From Bacteroidota bacterium (GTDB lineage Bacteria; Bacteroidota; Bacteroidia; Flavobacteriales; Weeksellaceae): a stretch of 18,537 nucleotides of DNA. Each line of letters starts with the position of its first letter. Within the stretch, counting starts at the first letter, position 1. A model generated the notes under the pieces. The model was given only the letters and a program-made list of their open reading frames with translations, had not been told where the DNA came from and made no database searches. Made by a program: the position numbers and the translations under genes. Below are positions 7,793 to 14,213 of this stretch, in pieces. The stretch lies in NCBI GenBank assembly GCA_023448955.1, contig JAEXJU010000238.1:1-18537 (forward strand), read 5' to 3'.

Positions 7793-8238
7793 TTGTGTGA
7801 TTTGATTTTTGAAATATTGTATCGATTTATTGTGTTTTAAAAAGTCATTTTTTGTAAGTCATTTCATTCATTCAACTTGTCAGTAATTAACATTTTTATA
7901 AATAATTTATAATGGCAAAAGAACTATATTTACATAAATATTGCAAAAAAAAGGAGACCCAATACGTACCCTTTTTGTCTTGTTTTTCCCTTGATACTAC
8001 ACGATTTCGCTCATAATTGATTTTTTTTTGTACCCTCTTTCTTCCCTATCATCAATACGAAGTAAGATTTAGCAGAAAAAATCTCTTCTGCTCTATTTGA
8101 CAACATAAAATTCGCTCGTGCATCAACTCGAAGAATAGGTCGGGAAATAGATGGACATAACCTTTTTGCCTGGAAAGTTTAATTCAGGATAAATTTGTTA
8201 AAAAAAATGTTTGGGATTAAGATTATGCTGCCTCAATT
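7793..8238. other. Gene-poor region with two weak hairpins
   Basis: I see no coding region on either strand in this 446-base stretch. It contains two possible hairpins. AAAAAGG (7948-7954) pairs with CCTTTTT (7970-7976) and is followed on the minus strand by a T run, which could terminate the LuxR-type regulator transcript some 260 bases after its stop. AGCAGAA (8071-8077) pairs with TTCTGCT (8086-8092) around an 8-base loop. Nothing matches a known RNA family by eye. Confidence 0.35.
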
Positions 8239-9672
8239 CTAGCCTTCCAGCTGAGCCCGCAACCAGACGACAAAATCATCTTTAGTGGGAACATTAAGAC
8301 GTTTTCTTAGATTGTACTTATTGTTTTTTATTGTTTTGAGCGCCTTGAAGCTGTACTCAGCAATATCTTTTGTATTGAATCCAAGAAAAATATAAGCACA
8401 AAGAATCAGTTCAGATTTTTTCAGATCCGGATTAATTACCAGCATTTTATTATTAAATTCCGGGTAGGCTTCCTGAAATTTTGCCCAGAAATCCGGACTG
8501 TTTTTCTTTGCCAGCTGAATGACGTCATCTAGTGCGAGATTGATTTTTTGTTGCAGGATCAGGTTTTCCTTACTTTTTGTCTTAATAATCTCACGGCTTA
8601 TCTTTTTCCGTTTATTATATCTGTAAAGCAGAGGCAAAATAACCGCCAAAAACAGAATGCAGACAGCCAGCAACCATAGAACTAAACTGTCCCTGGATTC
8701 TTCAAGTTTCACTTGTTTCTCCTTAACGAAATGCTCAATCGGGATTTCTTGCAGCGATCTGCTTTTTTCGGTGATACTGTCATCAATCAAAGTATATTTT
8801 TCAAGATTTTCTACAGATTTTTTCTGATCATTTATTGCCTTATATACTTCATAAAGAATTTTGTGAGTATCTCTTATATCCTGAGGTTTATTGAGTTTTT
8901 TGGATATTGCTAAAGATTCTTCAAGGTACTGTATCGCCTTTTCATTCTGCCCTGTTTCAAAAAAATAACGCCCCTGGTTACGCAGGAGTACAGAATACTG
9001 AAATATAGGTGTGATGTCTTTTTTGTATAATCGATTTCCGAGGTCAAGATAATATCTGGCTGAATCTAAATTCTTCTTATAAACCATATAATATTTGGCA
9101 AGTCTGCTGCTTGAATAAGGATCTGCAGTGGTCTTGTGTGCCAGAATGAGGTCGGTGTAAAGTAAATTGTATTTTTTTTCCTCTTCATATATCACGCTTC
9201 TCAAACCGTAGATATACTTTTTTGCAATCAAAGATTTTTCATCTGAATTTGTAAGGACATTAAGCCCGAGATTATAATTTTCCATAGCTTTATTACGAAA
9301 GCCTAAGAGATTATAATTTTTTCCAAGCTCAGCATATATCTTAGAAACTTTAACAGGATCATTAATATCATATCTTTTGCTTAGTGCAGCCTGAAGCGTT
9401 TCCAGACTTTCTTTTATCTGAAACAGACTGCTCTGCAGATGCGACATACGGATATAGATATCGACAATTTTAGTATGGTCACCAATTTTCTCATATTGCG
9501 GGATCAGTTCCTTACATTCTGCAAGAGCTTGTGAAAATTCGCCTTTGTTGAACGGTATTTCAACCTTTGCATTATATAATGAATCAAGTTCTTTTTTAGA
9601 ACGCTGTGCATTCAGAAATAATGATAAAAGAAGGATGGTGAGCAAAAAAAATTTTTTCGATATCAGGAGCAT
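8239..9672 (-). CDS. Membrane-spanning TPR regulator with LuxR-like HTH
   Basis: A 477-residue regulator. It opens with a signal peptide (1-23, ending LNAQ). TPR-like helical repeats span ~40-295 (for example VSKIYAELGKNYNLLGFRNKAM and QNEKAIQYLEESLAISKKL). A single transmembrane helix at ~329-350 (SLVLWLLAVCILFLAVILPL) is followed by a basic stop-transfer stretch (RYNKRKK). The C-terminal ~415-475 is a LuxR/GerE-like HTH (KSELILCAYIFLGFNTKDIAEY, KALKTIKNNKYNLRKRLNVP). The layout is a signal peptide, periplasmic TPR, membrane helix and cytoplasmic HTH, a Bacteroidota one-component design. It lies 167 bases after the amidohydrolase gene. An imperfect promoter box (TACCTTTTG, one base too long between TA and TTTG) lies just upstream of the start. 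Targets and signal are unknown. It parallels the AraC-type regulator at 5381-7084 in layout but has a different DNA-binding domain. Confidence 0.9.
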   Translation of the reverse strand: MLLISKKFFLLTILLLSLFLNAQRSKKELDSLYNAKVEIPFNKGEFSQALAECKELIPQYEKIGDHTKIVDIYIRMSHLQSSLFQIKESLETLQAALSKRYDINDPVKVSKIYAELGKNYNLLGFRNKAMENYNLGLNVLTNSDEKSLIAKKYIYGLRSVIYEEEKKYNLLYTDLILAHKTTADPYSSSRLAKYYMVYKKNLDSARYYLDLGNRLYKKDITPIFQYSVLLRNQGRYFFETGQNEKAIQYLEESLAISKKLNKPQDIRDTHKILYEVYKAINDQKKSVENLEKYTLIDDSITEKSRSLQEIPIEHFVKEKQVKLEESRDSLVLWLLAVCILFLAVILPLLYRYNKRKKISREIIKTKSKENLILQQKINLALDDVIQLAKKNSPDFWAKFQEAYPEFNNKMLVINPDLKKSELILCAYIFLGFNTKDIAEYSFKALKTIKNNKYNLRKRLNVPTKDDFVVWLRAQLEG

Positions 9673-9839
9673 TTAAATCAAAAGGTATATATAACTGTAA
9701 AATTAATTCATATTAAGCAGATGAAGAATTATCTCAATGAAAATTTTTACCTTGATCAAAATATTTTCTCACACAACGCCAAAGCCTATAAACCTGAGAC
9801 ATTTTAACGTGCAAAAATAATTTTGAAATAGCAACATAA

Positions 9840-11219
9840 TTAATTATTTCCAACCATTTTTCCGTCTTTAAAAACCGTAAAGGGACTGTTAAAGTTTTGT
9901 GGATTTTCAAACGGGTTTTTAGACCAGATGATAAAATTGGCTCTTTTACCTTCTTCAATACTGCCTGTTTCGTTTTCAATTCCTATTGCCTTTGCTCCGT
10001 TGAAGCTTGCTATTTTGAAAATATCATCAGTTTTGAAACCGTATTTTGCAAGGATAATTAACTCAGAAAGATTAACTTTCCCGCCATTCGGCATATCCGA
10101 TCCCAGCCGAATTTCAATTCCCGAATCGTGCATCTGCTTCACATAATCCATCATTATTGCAAAATTTTCTCTGCATCTTTCAATTTGTTTTGACGTTAAA
10201 GATTTGTCTTTTCTTTGAGTGAAAAAAGTGGGTTCAAACTGTTCGTAAAGACGGTGAAGTGTGGTGGAGAAAGTAGCATTATTTTGCCTCAGATTTCTCA
10301 TGAATGCTAACATTTCCGCATTCTTATTTTCTTTAATGAAACGGAACTGCTCCAGAAAAAATTCAATTATTTTGCTTTCATTGTTCAGTTCCCCAAAATT
10401 ATTTTTGAATTGAGTGTCGAGTTTTGCCCAATCGTCATCGCTGGTAATAATGCTGTTCGGGATCAACGCAAGATGCTCATAATTTTTAAGACCTTTTTTT
10501 AAGGTTTCAGAGATGGTCAGATATTCCGGACTGAAATCGCCGATGTGTCCGTAAGTTCTGATGTTTAAACTGTCGGCAATTTTTGTAATGGCGGAGAATT
10601 CCGGCTCTTTCAAACGATGATACAATTTGATATGCCGAATGCCCAAACGGTGATATTCCAGAATCATTTGCTTCGCCAATTCGGGAGAAGTTACTTCCGT
10701 GTGCCCGATGTATGGTTTTCGGTTATCTTTTGAAATCAAGGCGCCACCCGAAACCATAAAATCCACCATATCAGATTCGGGATTTTTTTGCCAGGAAAGC
10801 AAATCCTTAAGCCAGTTTTCCGGTTGTCCCATTGTCATTACAGAAGTTGTTCCGAAAGGCAAATATTCGTCTGAAAGTTTTTTTCTCAAAATCTGCAAGC
10901 TGTCCTTTGGAAGATAGTCCGGTGCTTTGTCATAATCTCCAAAAACATCAGTCGGGTGAATGTGCGGATCTACAAAAGAAGGCGTTAGCAGTTTTCCTTT
11001 GGCATCAATGGTTTTGGTGGCTTTAAATTTTTTATAGTCTGTTATTGTCGCAATTTTCCCATTAGATATTAGTATCGTTTTATTAAGTAAAAACGCATTC
11101 GTTTTAACATCTAAAATTTTGGCATTCACAATGGCTAAATCATAATTTTTTATCGTTTGGCAAGCCGTGAAGCTTAAAAATAGCATCAGTAATAAAATAA
11201 GATTTTTTGATTTATTCAT
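9840..11219 (-). CDS. Amidohydrolase-superfamily lipoprotein
   Basis: A 459-residue metal-dependent hydrolase of the imidazolonepropionase/prolidase-like branch of the amidohydrolase superfamily. A lipoprotein signal peptide ends in FTAC (Cys20). After the small beta-sandwich strand (DLAIVNAKILDV) comes the metal motif HIH (His86, His88) in PSFVDPHIHPTDVFG. Further candidate ligands are Lys198 (HIKLYHR), His225 (TYGHIGDFSP), His249 (NYEHLAL) and Asp375 (RLGSDMPNGG). The end has the usual GSIEEGKRANFIIW strand returning to the beta sandwich. All five metal-site positions of the family are thus visible, so the enzyme looks intact. The substrate is not evident; N-acyl amino acids, dipeptides or cyclic amides are possible. 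Anchored to a membrane on the periplasmic side or exported to the surface. It starts 156 bases after the DUF3667 gene with no promoter box I can find. Confidence 0.88.
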   Translation of the reverse strand: MNKSKNLILLLMLFLSFTACQTIKNYDLAIVNAKILDVKTNAFLLNKTILISNGKIATITDYKKFKATKTIDAKGKLLTPSFVDPHIHPTDVFGDYDKAPDYLPKDSLQILRKKLSDEYLPFGTTSVMTMGQPENWLKDLLSWQKNPESDMVDFMVSGGALISKDNRKPYIGHTEVTSPELAKQMILEYHRLGIRHIKLYHRLKEPEFSAITKIADSLNIRTYGHIGDFSPEYLTISETLKKGLKNYEHLALIPNSIITSDDDWAKLDTQFKNNFGELNNESKIIEFFLEQFRFIKENKNAEMLAFMRNLRQNNATFSTTLHRLYEQFEPTFFTQRKDKSLTSKQIERCRENFAIMMDYVKQMHDSGIEIRLGSDMPNGGKVNLSELIILAKYGFKTDDIFKIASFNGAKAIGIENETGSIEEGKRANFIIWSKNPFENPQNFNSPFTVFKDGKMVGNN

Positions 11220-11375
11220 TGATTTTATAACTTAATTTTATAGCCTTTCTAAAGTCTGGTGTTTTTTTTAATAAATTTCTGTTTATAGTGTTTTCATAGT
11301 CGTAGCATCACCTTTAACAGTTAGTTTTTTAAACCGCTGTTATCTGCCGTCTTTTATTTTCATCATTATTTGGAG

Positions 11376-12131
11376 CTAGCTTTCTTGGAAAAACATCATT
11401 ATCGCAATTACCAAAGAAACCACCAGCACCATTAATATAGAAAATGTAAATACCGTTAAAAATGCGTTGAAGAAATTAGCTATAGTTCTTTTCGGATAAA
11501 AATCTCTAAATGCTTGGATGTATATCAAAACTATCGTTAAAATGACAACAAAGAAAAAATAAGGACTGATGTCTAACTCATTATACCACAGATGAATAAA
11601 TTGCAGAACTAATATGTAAAGCAATATATAAATCAAGCAAACTCCTGCAATTATGCCGTGTTCAGCCAAATTGAGCTTGGTTTTTCTATAGGTAATAGAA
11701 GAAGATATAGCAAACAACGGAATAAATGATAACAAGAAATGCTTAAAATAATGGGATGCTAATTCTTTCCCCAAATTATGAGACACTTTACTTATGGCTT
11801 TATCCGTAACTTCATTTGAGATTGAACCGTTATTAAACCCTTTTAAAAAAAGTATTAATCCAATTAATATCATAATCAAATAAAAAAAGTTGTAGTATCT
11901 TACTCTTTTCCCGTTGATATAATTGGATGCCACTTTTCCAGGCCTTAAAATAATCTCTTTAATAGTAAACGGCAGGCCTTTGTCTAAATGCAATGTGCCA
12001 TGTATAATATCGTGAGATATAAAGTGTTTTAAGTTTAATCTTTTTGTATCCGATTTTTGTGTACAATTATGACAATATTTCCCAACGGTATTAGTATCAC
12101 AATTCAGGCATTTGGTTTTCTTGGCATGCAT
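11376..12131 (-). CDS. DUF3667 membrane protein with N-terminal zinc ribbon
   Basis: A 251-residue protein matching the DUF3667 layout. It has an N-terminal zinc-ribbon pattern with Cys8, Cys11, Cys20 and Cys23 (CLNC...YCHNC). A conserved region follows (ILRPGKVASNYINGKRVRYYN), then about five hydrophobic helices starting near residue 82. The 'RPG...Y..GKR..Y..P/F' stretch is the family hallmark. The function of DUF3667 is not established; the zinc ribbon on the cytoplasmic side before several membrane helices suggests a membrane-bound regulatory or scaffold role. It begins 18 bases after the NTF2-like lipoprotein stop, so the two are almost certainly co-transcribed. Confidence 0.85.
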   Translation of the reverse strand: MHAKKTKCLNCDTNTVGKYCHNCTQKSDTKRLNLKHFISHDIIHGTLHLDKGLPFTIKEIILRPGKVASNYINGKRVRYYNFFYLIMILIGLILFLKGFNNGSISNEVTDKAISKVSHNLGKELASHYFKHFLLSFIPLFAISSSITYRKTKLNLAEHGIIAGVCLIYILLYILVLQFIHLWYNELDISPYFFFVVILTIVLIYIQAFRDFYPKRTIANFFNAFLTVFTFSILMVLVVSLVIAIMMFFQES

Positions 12132-12149
12132 TTATTCAAGTAATTATTT

Positions 12150-12602
12150 TTATTCTTCAAAATTATCATAATAAGTTAAATCTTTCGTTATTTTACCCTC
12201 TTTAATTTCAAAAATAGTACAAATTGGTAAAACGAATTTAGAACCGTCTGGTGCTGTTCCTGATGACTCGAATTCTACAATGACATTGTTTCCCGAGTGA
12301 TACATTTGTATTACTTGGTCTCGCACATCGGGAATCATTTGATTGAGTTCGCTGTATTTTTTGATAATGTCCGCTTTTGTCATTTTTACATTTTTGATCC
12401 CATAAGCCGGGTCTTTCATTTCGGGCTGATCAATGTACAAAGCCGCCATTTTTTGCCAGTCGTGATTATTAAAATGATTGAAATACTGTTCAATGATTTT
12501 TTTGTTTGATGCTGAATGATCCATAGTGATAGAATTTTGTTTCGTTTCGTTACAAGAAAAAAGCGCAACCAATAAAATTGCTAAAGAAGTAAATCGTATC
12601 AT
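12150..12602 (-). CDS. NTF2-like (SnoaL-type) lipoprotein
   Basis: A 150-residue lipoprotein with a signal peptide ending ALFSC (Cys17). The rest has the NTF2/SnoaL cone-fold pattern: a helix with IIEQYFNHFNNHDWQKMAALY, a middle IIKKYSELNQMIPDVR, then strands with VIVEFESSGTAPDGSKF and a final IFEIKEGKITKDLTYYD. The family binds or transforms small hydrophobic ligands; here no catalytic residues can be assigned. A weak promoter box TATCTTTA (12629-12636, seven of eight consensus positions) lies upstream. It heads a two-gene unit with the DUF3667 gene. Substrate unknown; anchoring in an envelope membrane is expected. Confidence 0.85.
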   Translation of the reverse strand: MIRFTSLAILLVALFSCNETKQNSITMDHSASNKKIIEQYFNHFNNHDWQKMAALYIDQPEMKDPAYGIKNVKMTKADIIKKYSELNQMIPDVRDQVIQMYHSGNNVIVEFESSGTAPDGSKFVLPICTIFEIKEGKITKDLTYYDNFEE

Positions 12603-12767
12603 AGCTTAATATATTTAATTATTGAGAATAAAGATAAATAGTTTATTCTATAATTCACTTTTCCTATGGCAACTTCAATCAGCGTTACAGCCTATCCTCA
12701 TAACACGATTCGGATGGTCTTTATCGCTCTATGCAGACAGTCCGTAAGCCACCATTCGGGCAGACAT

Positions 12768-12792
12768 AAAAAAGGTGCAGCCGAGCTGCACC
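12768..12792 (-). terminator. Rho-independent terminator after the DUF4469 gene
   Basis: On the minus strand the perfect 8-bp stem GGTGCAGC/GCTGCACC with a 3-base loop is followed directly by six T residues. It lies 24 bases beyond the stop at 12817, a classical strong terminator. Confidence 0.9.
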
Positions 12793-12816
12793 CACCTCAC
12801 TAAAATTAAGAAACAA

Positions 12817-13551
12817 TTATTGAACGGTAAGAACTTGTGACAATTCTGCCGTTCTGGGTTCCTTAAGCAATATACCACCTCCTGAAAACTGCGTGATCAA
12901 TTGCAATTTATAAATGCCCGCAGGTAGATCCGGGATCACAATAATTACCTCTGAAGGATTATTATTCACATAGTCTGTGGGATCTACAACAGTTCTGGAA
13001 TTATCGGTTGTATTGATAAAATATATGCCTACCTCCGGATTCTCGCCGGCTGCTTTTATTTTCACACCGGAGATTCTCAGGTTTCTGCCCGGTGTCAGCA
13101 GATCATTGATGGACCCGCTCTTCACATCCGTGACTTGCAGGATTGCAGAGCTGCTGTCTGCCACACCCATTATTGCGACTTCTATCGTCGGGATCTCGGC
13201 TCTAAGCTTCTCACCTTGATTAAACTGGAACAGAATGCTGTGCTTGGCTGGATTAAAGCTTTCCGTAGGACTGTCGAAAACACCGCGGATCTGCGTGCTG
13301 GCTGTAAAATATCCGGTATTCACGGAATAGCCGTCACAAAGCTGGTAGGCCATCTCCTTCAGGAAAAGTGATGTGGCGTGTTCCATGGCAGCAGCTGAAA
13401 CATCTGCACCGCCACGGCTTACTGCCGCCTCGCAGATTTGTTTCACATTCAGTGATCTTTCGCTCACGGTGCGAGCCGTGTAGTCATTGGGATTATCTTT
13501 TGTCAGTACATTATCATAAAGATAAGCCTTGATTTTGTGTAAAATTGCCAT
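12817..13551 (-). CDS. HU-like DNA-binding protein with C-terminal DUF4469 (Ig-like) domain
   Basis: A 244-residue protein typical of Bacteroidota. Residues 1-~125 show the HU-like DNA-binding pattern (MAILHKIKAYLYDNVLTKDN, KQICEAAVSRGGADVSAAAMEHA, FLKEMAYQLCDGYSVNTGYF). Residues ~140-244 match DUF4469, an Ig-like domain of unknown role (LLTPGRNLRISGVKIK, YFINTTDN, VIPDLPAGIYKLQLIT). The frame is open further upstream into the preceding gene, but the start at 13549-13551 is chosen because the family begins with MA.LHKIK-like sequence and the extra 56 residues look like non-coding translation. No signal peptide, so it works in the cytoplasm. It has its own terminator and is separated from the upstream gene by another. 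Sampled G+C is about 48%, well above the left half of the window. Its role and any link to the surface proteins upstream are unknown. Confidence 0.85.
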   Translation of the reverse strand: MAILHKIKAYLYDNVLTKDNPNDYTARTVSERSLNVKQICEAAVSRGGADVSAAAMEHATSLFLKEMAYQLCDGYSVNTGYFTASTQIRGVFDSPTESFNPAKHSILFQFNQGEKLRAEIPTIEVAIMGVADSSSAILQVTDVKSGSINDLLTPGRNLRISGVKIKAAGENPEVGIYFINTTDNSRTVVDPTDYVNNNPSEVIIVIPDLPAGIYKLQLITQFSGGGILLKEPRTAELSQVLTVQ

Positions 13552-13558
13552 ATTAATT

Positions 13559-13583
13559 TGATTAAAAGTTGAATGATTAAAAG
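13559..13583 (-). repeat. Two 10-base direct repeats before the DUF4469 start
   Basis: TGATTAAAAG occurs at 13559-13568 and again at 13574-13583 (minus strand CTTTTAATCA), starts 15 bases apart. The nearer copy begins 8 bases upstream of the start codon, so a bound protein could block translation or transcription start. Chance is possible in AT-rich DNA. Confidence 0.4.
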
Positions 13584-13605
13584 CAAGATCATCAGATCGG
13601 TGCTT

Positions 13606-13663
13606 AAAAAAGCCGCAGGCAACATATAACCCTGATGAAAAATTATAAGAAAGTACCTGCGGC
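13606..13663 (-). terminator. Long-loop terminator after the 170-residue gene
   Basis: On the minus strand GCCGCAGG and CCTGCGGC form a perfect 8-bp GC-rich stem enclosing a 36-base loop, followed by six T residues. It begins 25 bases past the stop at 13688. The long loop is unusual but the stem plus T run read as a terminator. Confidence 0.65.
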
Positions 13664-13687
13664 CGAGAAAAAATTATGAAGTTACTA

Positions 13688-14200
13688 CTACTTCCAGAAA
13701 TTCCAGACGCTGCCATCAAAAACGGCGATCATCTTACTAAATGTGTCATAACAGATCATCCCGGGATATGGGCTTCTCACATTGATATCCGGACGAAAAA
13801 TCCTTGGGAGAATCATTGCTTTGTCAGCAGCCTCCAGCACCAACACACCTTTTGCGTTAGTAGATGAAGCGCCGATAATAGCACCCTTACCGGCTTCTGA
13901 TGTCGCATTGGTTACAATGGGTGTGCTGTTTCCTTTGGCATGACTCAGCATCACCCATTGGTTATTTTCATACATCTTCACTTTCTGGTCGGTCTTGTCA
14001 AAAAGAAAGGTTCCGTTGTTACTTTCAGAAAGGCTTGCGGGAGCCTGATCTACCGCAGGAAGTATGATTCCATACCAGTTATCTGTTGTTCTAAAATCAA
14101 GAATGGTACTGTTGCCTTCCACTTTTTCTTTTCCTATAGCCACTTGGGCATTTGTAAAAAGAGCGGTTAAAATTGCTATTGCTGATATCATATTTTTCAT
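13688..14200 (-). CDS. Small secreted protein built from two GMxVYD/NG-W modules
   Basis: A 170-residue protein with a signal peptide (1-19, ending TNAQ). The frame is open from 14227, but the ATG at 14198-14200 is chosen because it gives a clean signal peptide and leaves 13 bases to the upstream stop. The mature part is two copies of a module common in Flavobacteriia: copy A ~20-86 (VAIG..., then GIILPAVD, GTFLFDKTDQKVKMYENNQW) and copy B ~106-170 (AIIG..., then MILPRIFRPD, PGMICYDTF, VFDGSVWNFW). The same module ends both giant proteins in this window, but there it carries two cysteines that are missing here. Lying directly after the giant gene, it is probably its co-transcribed partner, perhaps an assembly or capping subunit (inference). 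Some phage-tail and adhesin tips use similar trimeric modules, so structural role is the leading idea. Confidence 0.8.
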   Translation of the reverse strand: MKNMISAIAILTALFTNAQVAIGKEKVEGNSTILDFRTTDNWYGIILPAVDQAPASLSESNNGTFLFDKTDQKVKMYENNQWVMLSHAKGNSTPIVTNATSEAGKGAIIGASSTNAKGVLVLEAADKAMILPRIFRPDINVRSPYPGMICYDTFSKMIAVFDGSVWNFWK

Positions 14201-14213
14201 AAAAAGATCTGTT

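Noticed and set aside
9734..9979. Minus-strand 81-codon ORF overlapping the end of the amidohydrolase
   Set aside because: Its first half is another frame of the enzyme's conserved C-terminal end, and the rest shows no protein-like pattern.
12666..12803. Plus-strand 45-codon ORF (MATSISVTAYPHNTIR...) across the terminator
   Set aside because: It runs through the terminator hairpin, has no ribosome binding site I can see and reads like random sequence; kept only as a curiosity.
13552..13719. N-terminal extension of the HU-like/DUF4469 protein
   Set aside because: The extra 56 codons cover the terminator and the tail of the preceding gene; the family begins at the MAILHKIK start.
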